Counted from the first letter of the stretch, positions 49,583 to 57,916 are shown. The stretch is DNA of 64,000 nt from Kutzneria buriramensis (GCF_003387475.1 NZ_QUNO01000013.1:124001-188000), one strand, 5' to 3'. The notes: generated from the letters alone by a model not told the origin. Translations and numbers: made by a program.

Positions 49583-50276
49583 GGTCGCCATCCCGGTCGA
49601 GCATCGTGAGGTAGCCATCCAGCCGGGCGGAGCCGGCGATGAGGTTGCGGCTGCGGGCGGTGAGGCGGTCCCGCCAGGAGTGGAGAAAGGCGGTGAGGGC
49701 GTCCGCGCCGCCGGCTTCGCGTAGCGACTGGAGGAACTGGGCGACCTGGGACAGCCGGTAGCCGCCCCGGCGAAGCTGGCGGGCGATCTCGGCGTCGCGT
49801 ACGGCGTCGGGGCCGTACCGACGGTAGCCGGTGGCACGGTCGCGTTCGGGGCGGAGGATGCCCTCGACCTCCCAGGTCCGCAGGGTTGCCGGGTGCAATC
49901 CGAGCCGGCGCGCGAGTTCACCGACGCTGAGCCGGCCGGTGAAGCGGGCGGGCGCGGTGGACAGGGTGTCCAGGGCCGCCGCGACCTCGGTGCTGGTGTC
50001 GCGTTCGGCGAGCAGCGCGACGTGAGCGGCGTCGATGAGGCGGTAGGCGGAATCGACGTCGCCACGGTTGACCGCACGCATGATCTCCAGCGCCGGCTGG
50101 TGTCCGTGGCCGCCGCGCAGGGCGAGGAACGTGCGGAGCGCCTGGGCATGGAGGGGCGTGTAGCGCCGGTAGCCGGTCGGGCTGCGCTCGGCCGGCGGGA
50201 GGATGCCGGCGTCGTCGTAGTTGCGGATCGCCTGGGCGGACAATCCGTGCTCTCGCGCGAGGTCGACGGGCCGCAA
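49566..50276 (-). CDS. MerR-type regulator with two MerR DNA-binding motifs
   Basis: A 236-residue protein with two MerR-like winged-helix motifs. The first starts at residue 1: MRPVDLAREHGLSAQAIRNY with PPAERSPTGYRRYT. The second starts near residue 115: LSVGELARRLGLHPATLRTW with RPERDRATGYRRYG. Normal MerR proteins have one and dimerise. The tail ends in a helical segment and GSARLDGYLTMLDRDGD. TTG 50276 is the start: GGGAGG lies 6 nt upstream. It is divergent from the erythromycin-esterase-like gene, its probable target. Confidence 0.85.
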   Translation of the reverse strand: MRPVDLAREHGLSAQAIRNYDDAGILPPAERSPTGYRRYTPLHAQALRTFLALRGGHGHQPALEIMRAVNRGDVDSAYRLIDAAHVALLAERDTSTEVAAALDTLSTAPARFTGRLSVGELARRLGLHPATLRTWEVEGILRPERDRATGYRRYGPDAVRDAEIARQLRRGGYRLSQVAQFLQSLREAGGADALTAFLHSWRDRLTARSRNLIAGSARLDGYLTMLDRDGDLIRMP

Positions 50277-50292
50277 GCTACACCTCCCTTTG

Positions 50293-50305
50293 AGGCTTGG
50301 AGCCT
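50293..50305. promoter_or_regulatory. MerR-type dyad between divergent genes
   Basis: AGGCT-TGG-AGCCT is a perfect 5-base dyad in the gap between the double-MerR gene and the erythromycin esterase gene. Size fits a MerR spacer dyad, but clear -35/-10 boxes with 19-bp spacing are not evident. Confidence 0.5.
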
Positions 50306-50366
50306 ATCGAACGCAGGTCGACGTCGTGGAAGTCTCATTCGAACCTTCAACGATACCGTCGAGGGC

Positions 50367-51512
50367 ATGTCCACCCCGCTGCGCGCCATCGCCCGCGAAC
50401 TCGACGACACCGTCCTGGACGACCTGCTCACCGCCCGGCCGACGGTGCTCGCCCTCGGCGAGCCGACCCACGGCATCGCCGCGTTTCCCTTGCTGCGCAA
50501 CGACATCCTCGCTCACCTGGTCGAACGGGGCTTCCGCTCGGTCGTCCTGGAGACCGACTACTTCGCAGCCTCGATCGTCGACGACTACGTGACCGGGGCG
50601 GCCCTTGACCTCGACACCGTGCTCGCGACCGGCTTCAGCCACGGTTTCGGGGCCGTGCCGGGCAACCGTGAACTCGTCGAATGGCTGCGCGAACACAACT
50701 CTGGCAGCGCACCGCGCGACCAGGTCCGCTTTCGTGGCTTCGACGCGCCGACGGAGTACGCCTTCGCCCCTAGTCCGCGGCGCGCGCTGTCCTTCGTCAT
50801 CGACTACCTGTCGGCCTCGGTGCCGGACCTCGACGCGTTGCTCGGCGACGACGGCGACTGGACGAACGAGGCCGCCATGTACGACCCGGCCGCGTCGATC
50901 GGCGGCTCCGACCGCGCTCGCGCCCTGCGCATCATCGCCGACGACGTCGCCAGCGAGCTGCGCCGCGCGGCGCCCGCCCTACGCGCCGCCGACCCGTCCC
51001 GCCACGACCTCGCCCTGGCACACGCCCGCACTGCCCTCGGCCTGCTGCGCTATCACGCCGCGATGGCCAGCCCCTCGCCCGATCGTATGGGCACCCTGTT
51101 CAGCCTGCGTGCGGAGATGATGGCCGACAACCTGCTCGCCATCGTGGCTCAGGAGAGCAGCCCGAGCCTGGTCTTCGCGCACAACCAGATCCTGCAACGG
51201 ACCCACGGCGAGGCGACCTGGGCCAGCGCCGGCGCGCTCATCGCGCTCGGCCTCGGCGAGCGGTACGTGGTCGTGACGACCGACGCCGATCCGTCCAGTG
51301 AGGCCGGCACTTTCCAGCACGCGCTGGCCACAGCCACCACCCGCCGCGCCCTGTTCCCGACGCCGGCCCTGCGCGCCGCGCTCCCCCGGTCGATCCGCGC
51401 CGGCAGGCCGATCCTGCCCGGCCACCTCCCGCTCGACCCGGCCGACCTGGAGGCTTCCGACGCGGTCGTCTTCGTCGCCGGCACCGACGGAAAACGGCAC
51501 CAGTACTGGTGA
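50367..51512 (+). CDS. Erythromycin esterase family protein
   Basis: A 381-residue member of the EreA/EreB family. VLALGEPTHGIAAFPLLRND holds the family Glu and His used to activate water, and VVLETDYFAASIVDDYV, FRGFDAPTEYAF and SLVFAHNQILQRTHG follow the family order. EreA/B open the macrolide lactone; most chromosomal relatives have unknown substrates. Divergent double-MerR control suggests induction by a small molecule. GAGGGC directly precedes the ATG with a short gap. Confidence 0.85.
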   Translation: MSTPLRAIARELDDTVLDDLLTARPTVLALGEPTHGIAAFPLLRNDILAHLVERGFRSVVLETDYFAASIVDDYVTGAALDLDTVLATGFSHGFGAVPGNRELVEWLREHNSGSAPRDQVRFRGFDAPTEYAFAPSPRRALSFVIDYLSASVPDLDALLGDDGDWTNEAAMYDPAASIGGSDRARALRIIADDVASELRRAAPALRAADPSRHDLALAHARTALGLLRYHAAMASPSPDRMGTLFSLRAEMMADNLLAIVAQESSPSLVFAHNQILQRTHGEATWASAGALIALGLGERYVVVTTDADPSSEAGTFQHALATATTRRALFPTPALRAALPRSIRAGRPILPGHLPLDPADLEASDAVVFVAGTDGKRHQYW

Positions 51513-52100
51513 TCAGGCCTGGAAGGTGAGGACTCCTCGGATCAGGCCCTCCAGTTGGTCGAGTGACGCGTTCGGATCGATCAGCCGGCGGACCGCGAAG
51601 CCGATGAGCAGGTCGACGATGGCGTCGGCGATCGCGTCCACCGGCAGCGCCTCGACGAGCTCGGCGGGGAACCGGTCGCGGATGACCGTCGAGACGAGGC
51701 CGGCGCCGTAGCGCTGCCGCTCGACGAACGCGGCAACCATCCGCGGGTCGTCACGGGTGTCGAGCGCGAACTCCAGCTCGAATCGGGGCCAGCCGGAGGC
51801 GAGCGCGACCTCGGCCCACGCGCGCAGGCCGGCGGCCAGTTCCCCCGGCGGCCTGCCCGGATCGAGCACCGGCCCGAGCGCCTCGGTGTGCTCGGCCTGG
51901 ATCCCTTGCAGCACCAGCAGCGCCAGCTCGGGCTTGCCGGTGAAGTTCGAGTACACGACCCCGGTGGAGAAGCCGGCGGCGTCGGCGACCGCCGCGAGCG
52001 AGGTGGCCCGGTAGCCCTCGCGCAGGAACAGGTCCCGCGCGGCCTGGAGCACCTGCTCGCGGTTGCGGGTCTGGGACTCGGCCCGGGTCAGTCGCGGCAC
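51513..52100 (-). CDS. TetR-family regulator
   Basis: A 195-residue TetR protein. The DNA-binding domain NREQVLQAARDLFLREGYRATSLAAVADAAGFSTGVVYSNF is at residues 13-53, and the rest is helical with WPRFELEFALDTRDDPRM. GTG 52100 is chosen as AGGA lies 8 nt upstream and the domain starts there. It is divergent from the monooxygenase gene and likely represses it. Its stop abuts that of the erythromycin esterase gene (convergent). Confidence 0.9.
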   Translation of the reverse strand: MPRLTRAESQTRNREQVLQAARDLFLREGYRATSLAAVADAAGFSTGVVYSNFTGKPELALLVLQGIQAEHTEALGPVLDPGRPPGELAAGLRAWAEVALASGWPRFELEFALDTRDDPRMVAAFVERQRYGAGLVSTVIRDRFPAELVEALPVDAIADAIVDLLIGFAVRRLIDPNASLDQLEGLIRGVLTFQA

Positions 52101-52122
52101 GGCGGTGATCCTACCTGTTGAC

Positions 52123-52165
52123 ACTATCAAGATACCGTGCTTACTTGGATAGCGTCGTTATCTCA
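52123..52165. promoter_or_regulatory. Candidate TetR operators before the monooxygenase gene
   Basis: Two related sites: CTATC-AA-GATAC near 52124-52135 and GATAGCG-T-CGTTATC at 52148-52162 (one mismatch). Both share TATC/GATA half-sites and lie between the divergent genes. Confidence 0.5.
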
Positions 52166-52191
52166 AATCCGGCAGGACTAGGAGCACGGCG

Positions 52192-53670
52192 ATGACCGAC
52201 TACGAGGTGGCGGTGATCGGAGCCGGCGTGTCCGGCATCGGCGCGGCGGCGCGGCTGATCCAGCAGGGCGTGCGAAACTTCGTGGTGCTGGAGAAAGGCG
52301 ACGCGCTCGGCGGCACATGGCGGGACAACATCTACCCAGGCTGCGGGTGCGACGTGCCGTCCCGGCTGTACTCCTACACGTTCGCGCCGAATCCGGAGTG
52401 GACCCGGGTGTTCGCCAAGCAGGCCGAGATCCTGGACTACCTGCGGGACACCGCCACCCGGCACGGCGTCACCGACCACGTGCGATTCGGCGTCGAAGTC
52501 CTGCGTGCCCAATGGGACCCGGCGACGGCGCGCTGGCGACTGTCCACAAGCGACGGCGACGTCACGGCGCGGGCGGTGATCGCGGCCGCCGGCCCGTGGC
52601 ACACGCCCAACCTGCCGGACATCCCCGGCCTGGCCGGATTCGACGGCCCGGTGTTCCACTCCTCGCGGTGGGACCACGACGTCGACCTCACCGGCAAACG
52701 CGTCGCGGTGGTCGGCAGCGGCGCGTCGGCCGTGCAGTTCGTGCCGGCGATCGCGCCCGCCGTGCGACGGCTGCACCTGTTCCAGCGGACGCCGCAATGG
52801 GTTCTGCCCAAGCCCGACCACCACGTCCCGCAGGCGGAACGCCGGCTGCTCCGCTGGTCCCGCGCGCTGACATCGTTACGCGGCTTGGAGTACCGGTCGC
52901 TGGAGGCGCTCGGATACGCCTTCCGGCGTCCGCGCACGCAGCCGCTACTTCGGGCCATCGCCACCATGAACATCCGGCGCGCCATCCGCGACCCGCGGCT
53001 GCGGCGCAAGGTCACCCCGGACTATCCCGTCGGCTGCACCCGGCCGCTGGTGTCCAACGACTACTACCCCGCGCTGGCCCGTCCCAACGTCGATGTGCAC
53101 GCCACCGGCGTGACGGAGGTCCGCGGCAACACCGTCATCGGCGACGACGGGACCGCCGCCGAGGTCGACGCGATCATCCTCGGCACCGGGTTCCGCATCC
53201 TCGATCTCCCCGTCGCCGGGCGGGTTTTCGACGCTGCGGGCGCGAGCCTCGCCGACCACTGGCAGGGCAGTCCGCAGGCGTATCTCGGCACCACCGTGGC
53301 CGGCTTTCCCAACCTGTTCCTGGTTCTCGGGCCGAGCCTGGGCACCATCAACTCGGCGTTCGTCGTCGTCGAGGCGCAGCTGGCGCACATCATGCGTGCG
53401 CTGCGGCTGCTGCGGACCGCCGACAGCATCGAGGTGCGCCAAGACGTTCAGGACGCTTTCAACGCCCGCGTCCAGGCCGCGCTGCCGTCAACCGCCTACC
53501 ACGCCGGCAACTGCCGCAGCTATTACATCGATGCCAACGGGCGTAACAGTTTCTCCTGGCCGTGGGCCACCGACCGAATGGTCTCGCAGCTGAGCCGGTT
53601 CGATCCCGCCGACTATCGCGTGGTCGAGTCGGCCGTGACGTGCTCGTCGGCGGCGAAGGAAGTCAGGTAG
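52192..53670 (+). CDS. Baeyer-Villiger-type FAD monooxygenase
   Basis: A 492-residue class B flavoprotein monooxygenase. YEVAVIGAGVSGIGAAARL binds FAD; GGTWRDNIYPGCGCDVPS is the ATG-like BVMO signature region; FDGPVFHSSRWDHDVDL corresponds to the FxGxxxHxxxW fingerprint; and KRVAVVGSGASAVQFVPAI binds NADPH. It inserts oxygen into a ketone or oxidises a heteroatom. AGGA precedes the ATG at about 10 nt. Its 3' end overlaps the convergent EthD gene by 58 bp. Confidence 0.9.
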   Translation: MTDYEVAVIGAGVSGIGAAARLIQQGVRNFVVLEKGDALGGTWRDNIYPGCGCDVPSRLYSYTFAPNPEWTRVFAKQAEILDYLRDTATRHGVTDHVRFGVEVLRAQWDPATARWRLSTSDGDVTARAVIAAAGPWHTPNLPDIPGLAGFDGPVFHSSRWDHDVDLTGKRVAVVGSGASAVQFVPAIAPAVRRLHLFQRTPQWVLPKPDHHVPQAERRLLRWSRALTSLRGLEYRSLEALGYAFRRPRTQPLLRAIATMNIRRAIRDPRLRRKVTPDYPVGCTRPLVSNDYYPALARPNVDVHATGVTEVRGNTVIGDDGTAAEVDAIILGTGFRILDLPVAGRVFDAAGASLADHWQGSPQAYLGTTVAGFPNLFLVLGPSLGTINSAFVVVEAQLAHIMRALRLLRTADSIEVRQDVQDAFNARVQAALPSTAYHAGNCRSYYIDANGRNSFSWPWATDRMVSQLSRFDPADYRVVESAVTCSSAAKEVR

Positions 53671-53969
53671 GAGCGGTCGAGGAACCTGGCCTCGTCGTCG
53701 GGGACGCGGGCGCCGGCGGCGGCGAGGGCGGCCAGCCAGCGGTCGAAGGCGGCACGGTCCCGGAAGGCGATCTCGGTCATGACGTCGAAGTCGACGTGGT
53801 CCTCGCGGATGTTGAGGGGGTCGCCGCGCTCGACGTAGTGCCGCTTGTAGACGTCCGGCGTCGGGGCCAGGGCGAGAATCAGGGGCACGTGGTGGTGCTC
53901 ATAGTAGTCGACGAACTCGGCGGTGGTCATCCCGGACCGCTTCCGCAGGAGCGAGAGCTTCTTGTACAT
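53613..53969 (-). CDS. EthD-domain protein
   Basis: A 118-residue dimeric alpha/beta-barrel-type protein of the EthD family: KLSLLRKRSGMTTAEFVDYYEHHHVPL carries the His cluster, and FDVMTEIAFRDRAAFDRWLA follows. EthD was found with an ether-degrading P450; most members have unknown roles in ring cleavage or detoxification. GGGAGG precedes ATG 53969 at 5 nt. It is divergent from a TetR gene with a pair of operators between. Confidence 0.85.
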   Translation of the reverse strand: MYKKLSLLRKRSGMTTAEFVDYYEHHHVPLILALAPTPDVYKRHYVERGDPLNIREDHVDFDVMTEIAFRDRAAFDRWLAALAAAGARVPDDEARFLDRSYLTSFAADEHVTADSTTR

Positions 53970-53986
53970 CCGACCTCCCGAAACGT

Positions 53987-54006
53987 AACCGGGGAGTTCC
54001 CCGGTT
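53987..54006. promoter_or_regulatory. TetR operator candidate, copy 1
   Basis: Perfect 9-base inverted repeat AACCGGGGA / TCCCCGGTT around GT. Lies 17 nt upstream of the EthD start. Confidence 0.75.
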
Positions 54007-54022
54007 CACTCGATTGTAGGCT

Positions 54023-54042
54023 AAGCGGGGAGGTCCCCGATT
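54023..54042. promoter_or_regulatory. TetR operator candidate, copy 2
   Basis: AAGCGGGGA / TCCCCGATT around GG, the same architecture with one mismatch between arms; centre is 36 bp from copy 1. It ends 15 nt before the TetR start. Confidence 0.7.
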
Positions 54043-54057
54043 GGCAAGGGAGGGCGC

Positions 54058-54630
54058 GTGCTCGCGAGTTCGACACGGGAGGAGCTGGCCCGCCTGACCC
54101 ACCCGCCGCTGCGCGCGGACGCACGACGCAACTACGAGGCGGTGTTGGCGGCGGCCGCGAGGGTGTTCGAGGCGGACGGGCCGGAGGCGTCACTGGACGA
54201 GATCGCCCGCCGCGCGGGGGTGGGCAATGCGACGCTGTACCGGCACTTCCCCACACGCCGCGACCTGCTCGTGGCGGTGTGCGTCGACGACGTCGAAAAG
54301 CTGTGCGCGATCGGCGGCGAACTGCGGCCACGGGAAGGTGCGCTGGAGGCGTGGCTGCGCGCCTACGTCGAGCACATCCGCACCAGACGCGGCCTCGGGG
54401 CGGCATTCGCGGACAGCCGGGACTCCACCTTCGTGGCGACGTGTCGAGCGGCGGTCGGTGAGGTGGCGAATGCGCTGCTCGACGACGCGAAGCGGTCCAA
54501 CCGAGTCCGCGCGGACCTCGAGCTCGATGACGTGCTCACGCTGGCCAACGCGATCGCCATCGTGACGGAGTCGAGCGACCGGAACCGCGCGGAGAGCCTG
54601 TTGACGCTGGTCGTCGAGGGATTCCGCTAG
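54058..54630 (+). CDS. TetR-family regulator
   Basis: A 190-residue TetR protein. The DNA-binding part YEAVLAAAARVFEADGPEASLDEIARRAGVGNATLYRHFPTR is at residues 26-68 after an N-terminal arm of about 20 residues. It should bind the two operators before it and control itself and EthD. The start GTG follows GGGAGGG. The 3' end overlaps the convergent PP2C gene by 4 bp. Confidence 0.9.
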   Translation: MLASSTREELARLTHPPLRADARRNYEAVLAAAARVFEADGPEASLDEIARRAGVGNATLYRHFPTRRDLLVAVCVDDVEKLCAIGGELRPREGALEAWLRAYVEHIRTRRGLGAAFADSRDSTFVATCRAAVGEVANALLDDAKRSNRVRADLELDDVLTLANAIAIVTESSDRNRAESLLTLVVEGFR

Positions 54631-56219
54631 GCCGACTCGGTCCGGTGCACCACCAGCAGCGCGACGTCGTCGGCGGTGGACTGGCCCTCGACGAACTCGG
54701 CCATGAGCTCGGTGCACACGGTCTCGGACGGCACGGCGGCGACGGCCCGCAGCAGCTCGTCCAGACCGGCGTCGATGGGCCGCCCGCGCCGCTCGACGAG
54801 ACCGTCGGTGTAGAAGCACACGGTGGCGCCGGGCGCGACCTCGATGACGGTGCTGCGGCGCTGCCGGCCACGGAGCGCGAAACCGATGGGCGGGTCGACG
54901 ACGGCGTCGACGAACTGGCTCGGACGGCCGGGGACGGCCAGCACGGGCCGCAGGTGGCCGGCGAGGCAGAGGGTGAGCCGACCGGCGGTGGGCTCGACCA
55001 CGGCGTACGCGACGGTGGCCATGACGCCGGCCTCGAAGTGACTCGCCTTGCGGTCGAGCTTGTCCAACACGATCTCGGGGGCGTCGTTGTCGAGGGCGTA
55101 GGCGCGCAGGGCGCTGCGCAGGCGTCCCATGACGACGGCGGCGGGGAAGCCGTGCCCGGCGACGTCGCCGATGACGATGCCGATACGGCCGCCGGACAGC
55201 TCGAACACGTCGTACCAGTCGCCGCCGACGCCGAGATCGGCGCCGGGGGCGTAGCGGCCGGCGAAGTCGAGGCCGGCGACGGCGGGCAGGCGGCTGGGCA
55301 GCAGGCTGCGCTGCAACGCGGTGGTCGCGCTGCTCTCGGCGTTGGTGGTGTGGGCCTGCACGGCGAGCGCCAGCCGGTCGGCGGCGACCTGGAGCAGGTG
55401 GAGGTCCTCGTCGTCGAACGTGCGGTCGCCACCGGCGCCCACCCGCAGCACGCCGACGAACGTGCCGGCGGCGACCATGGGCACCGCGACCAGCGCGGTG
55501 ATGCCGTTCTCCCACAACGGGGTCTCGACGGACGCCGCGTCAACCCGGTCGGCGACAGTCGTCTTCTGGTTCAGGGCCACCCGCCCGGCCAGCCCGGCGC
55601 CGACCTCGATCCGCACCGGCCGGCTGACGTGCTGCTCGACGCCGACCGCGGGCCCGGCGACGAGGTGCTCGCCGGACCGGTCATAGAGCAGGACCGTGAC
55701 GGTGTCGACCCTCAACAGGTCGTGGATGCGCGTGAGCAGGTCCCGCTGCACGGCCTCGGCCCCCATCCGGGACAGGGCGGCATCCGTGACGGCGTCCAGG
55801 AACCGCAGCCGGGTGTCCGGCGGCGCGCTCGCGGGCCAGCGCATGCGGACGCGTGTGCCCGTGGGCGACGGCAGCACGGTCACCTGCGCGGCGAGGCGCT
55901 CGATCAGCGCCAGCCCACGCCCGCGGTGCTGCTGCTCCTCGGGCGTGCTCACGTGCCAGTGCCCCTCATCGGCCACGACCGCCACCACGGCCTCGCCGTC
56001 GTGGTACAGCTCGACGTCGAGATTGCCGATGCCGTCGTCGCGGTACGCGTGCTCGACGACGTTCGCCATGGCCTCGTAGACGGCCAGCCCCACCATCTGC
56101 GACAGGTCCGTGGACAGCCCGGCGCGCTCGGTCCAGGCCTCGATCGACTTGCGGATGCCGCTGAGCTGCTCGGCCTTGGCCAGCCCGTGCCACCGCAGCG
56201 GCGGTTCGAGCCCGCTCAT
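54627..56219 (-). CDS. RsbW-like ATPase / GAF / PP2C phosphatase fusion
   Basis: A 530-residue protein with three modules. Residues 1-130 resemble an RsbW-type anti-sigma kinase (HATPase): VGLAVYEAMANVVEHAYRDD (N box), VVADEGHWH and RGRGLALIERLA. Residues 150-290 are a GAF domain. Residues 310-525 form the SpoIIE/PP2C phosphatase (GVGGDWYDVFEL, IGDVAGHGFPAAVVMG, VCFYTDGLVERRG, DDVALLVVHR). Kinase and phosphatase for one STAS partner may thus sit in one chain. It overlaps the upstream STAS gene in ATGA, its likely substrate. Confidence 0.88.
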   Translation of the reverse strand: MSGLEPPLRWHGLAKAEQLSGIRKSIEAWTERAGLSTDLSQMVGLAVYEAMANVVEHAYRDDGIGNLDVELYHDGEAVVAVVADEGHWHVSTPEEQQHRGRGLALIERLAAQVTVLPSPTGTRVRMRWPASAPPDTRLRFLDAVTDAALSRMGAEAVQRDLLTRIHDLLRVDTVTVLLYDRSGEHLVAGPAVGVEQHVSRPVRIEVGAGLAGRVALNQKTTVADRVDAASVETPLWENGITALVAVPMVAAGTFVGVLRVGAGGDRTFDDEDLHLLQVAADRLALAVQAHTTNAESSATTALQRSLLPSRLPAVAGLDFAGRYAPGADLGVGGDWYDVFELSGGRIGIVIGDVAGHGFPAAVVMGRLRSALRAYALDNDAPEIVLDKLDRKASHFEAGVMATVAYAVVEPTAGRLTLCLAGHLRPVLAVPGRPSQFVDAVVDPPIGFALRGRQRRSTVIEVAPGATVCFYTDGLVERRGRPIDAGLDELLRAVAAVPSETVCTELMAEFVEGQSTADDVALLVVHRTESA

Positions 56220-56593
56220 CCCTCGATCGCGGCTTTCAGCGTGGGCCTGATCAGCAGGTCCTCGGTCAGGCCGGTGAGCTCCATGGGCCGCAGCACGGCC
56301 GGGTCGCTGGCGACCACCCGTAGCTCGGTGCTCTCGTCGGAGGCCCGGTGGGCCAGCGCCAGCACCGCGAGCCCGGCCGAGGAGAAGAACCGGACGTCGG
56401 TCAGGTCGATGACCAGAACGCGGGGCCGCTCGCCCAGCAGGGTCACCACCTGGCTCTCCAGCGCCGGCGCGGTGACCATGTCCACCTCGCCGTCCACGTG
56501 CACCACAGCGATGTCGTCAGCCGGACGCTCAACGGCGACGGTCGCCACCCCCACCTCCGCATTGCTCGGTTCATCCCCGCTCAAACCGGTCAC
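56216..56593 (-). CDS. STAS-domain anti-anti-sigma factor-like protein
   Basis: A 125-residue STAS protein: IAVVHVDGEVDMVTAPALES and VLVIDLTDVRFFSSAGLAVLALAH with the phosphorylatable Ser in SSAG. The next gene, an HATPase/PP2C fusion, starts inside its stop codon, so the pair is coupled. The GTG start at 56593 lies 12 nt from GGGAGG, and that GGGAGG is inside a perfect hairpin (56605-56626), which could reduce translation. Confidence 0.85.
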   Translation of the reverse strand: MTGLSGDEPSNAEVGVATVAVERPADDIAVVHVDGEVDMVTAPALESQVVTLLGERPRVLVIDLTDVRFFSSAGLAVLALAHRASDESTELRVVASDPAVLRPMELTGLTEDLLIRPTLKAAIEG

Positions 56594-56604
56594 ACGGACA
56601 TCAT

Positions 56605-56626
56605 GCCTCCCGCCGTGGCGGGAGGC
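56605..56626 (-). terminator. Hairpin between the alcohol dehydrogenase and STAS genes
   Basis: Perfect 10-base arms GCCTCCCGCC / GGCGGGAGGC with a 2-nt loop, 57 nt after the alcohol dehydrogenase stop. It may terminate that transcript, and it also covers the ribosome binding site of the STAS gene. Confidence 0.6.
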
Positions 56627-56682
56627 AGCGCAGATGCGACCGAACGACGGGATAACCGGTCGGAGCGGGGCCGAAACCTCGA

Positions 56683-57861
56683 CTACGGCTGCAGCAGGAC
56701 CTTCACCGCGCCGTCGCGTTTCTGCTGGAACATCTGGTACGCGGCCGGGGCCCGGTCCAGTTGGACCCGGTGGGTGGCGAAGCTCTCCAGGCCGAGCGGG
56801 TCGCCGTCGACGACCAGCGGCAACAGGTCGTCGACCCAGCGGTGCACGTTGGCCTGCCCCATCCGCAGCTGGATCTGCTTGTCGAACATGCGGAGCATCG
56901 GCATCGGGTCGGCCATGCCGCCGTACACGCCGGACAGCGAGACGGTGCCGCCGCGACGGACGATCTCGATCGCCAGGTACAGCGCGTGCAGGCGGTCCAC
57001 GCCGACGCGTTTCATGAGCCAGCTCTGCATGGCGTCCGGCAGCATCGCGGTCATCTGCTGGGTGAGCTGCGCCGCCGGCGAGCCGTGCGCCTCCATGCCG
57101 ACGGCGTCGATCACCGAGTCCGGACCGCGGCCGCCGGTCTTGTCCCGGATCACCCGCACCAGATCGGGATCGCGCAGGTCCACCACGTCCACCCCGTTGG
57201 CCCGCGCCCGCTCCAGCCGCTCCGGCACGAGGTCGACGCCGATCACCTGGCCGGCCCCGCGGTGCTGGGCGACCCGGCACGACATGTCGCCGATCGGCCC
57301 GAGGCCCAGCACCACCAGGCTGCCGCCGTCGGGCACCGCGGCGTAGTCGACGGCCTGCCACGCGGTCGGCAGCACGTCGGACAGGTAGACGAACCGGTCG
57401 TCCGGCGGGCCGTCCGGCACCTTGATCGGCAACGTGTTGCCGAACGGCACCCGCAGGAACTCCGCCTGGCCGCCGGGCACCTGGCCGTACAGCTTGGTGT
57501 AGCCGAACAGCGCGGCGCCGTTGCCCTGCGCGTGCACCTGGGTCGTCTCGCACTGCGAGTGCAGGCCCTGGCCGCACATGAAGCACGTCCCGCAGGACAC
57601 GTTGAACGGGATCACCACGCGGTCGCCGGGGCGGACGGCCGTCACCTCGGGCCCGACCTCCTCCACCACGCCCATCGGCTCGTGGCCCAGGATGTCGCCC
57701 TCGTCCAGGAACGGCCCCAGCACCTCGTACAGGTGCAGGTCGGAGCCGCAGATGCCGCTGGACGTGATGCCGACGACGATGTCGGTCGGGTCCTCGATCC
57801 GCGGGTCCGGCACGGTGTCCACGCGGACGTCCCGCCGGCCGTGCCAGGTCACTGCCTTCAT
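56683..57861 (-). CDS. Zinc-dependent alcohol dehydrogenase (formaldehyde-dehydrogenase-like)
   Basis: A 392-residue MDR enzyme. Catalytic zinc ligands: Cys in GICGSDLHLYE and His in GHEPMGVVEEVG. Structural zinc: four Cys in SCGTCFMCGQGLHSQC. NAD-binding: VVLGLGPIGDMSCRVAQHRG. It belongs to the glutathione-independent formaldehyde-dehydrogenase-like branch of about 390 residues common in actinomycetes. Substrate unknown. A GGAT-N15-GGGTAG promoter overlaps the end of the DivIVA-like gene upstream; GGGAGG precedes the ATG. Confidence 0.9.
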   Translation of the reverse strand: MKAVTWHGRRDVRVDTVPDPRIEDPTDIVVGITSSGICGSDLHLYEVLGPFLDEGDILGHEPMGVVEEVGPEVTAVRPGDRVVIPFNVSCGTCFMCGQGLHSQCETTQVHAQGNGAALFGYTKLYGQVPGGQAEFLRVPFGNTLPIKVPDGPPDDRFVYLSDVLPTAWQAVDYAAVPDGGSLVVLGLGPIGDMSCRVAQHRGAGQVIGVDLVPERLERARANGVDVVDLRDPDLVRVIRDKTGGRGPDSVIDAVGMEAHGSPAAQLTQQMTAMLPDAMQSWLMKRVGVDRLHALYLAIEIVRRGGTVSLSGVYGGMADPMPMLRMFDKQIQLRMGQANVHRWVDDLLPLVVDGDPLGLESFATHRVQLDRAPAAYQMFQQKRDGAVKVLLQP

Positions 57862-57891
57862 CGTTTCCTCCCGGATGTCGTCCTGCGACGG

Positions 57892-57916
57892 CTACCCGGT
57901 GTGCGGTGAGCTATCC
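57892..57916 (-). promoter_or_regulatory. SigB/SigF-type promoter of the alcohol dehydrogenase gene
   Basis: On the minus strand GGAT (57916-57913), 15 nt, GGGTAG (57897-57892), overlapping the 3' end of the DivIVA-like gene and 31 nt before the ATG at 57861. Confidence 0.55.
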
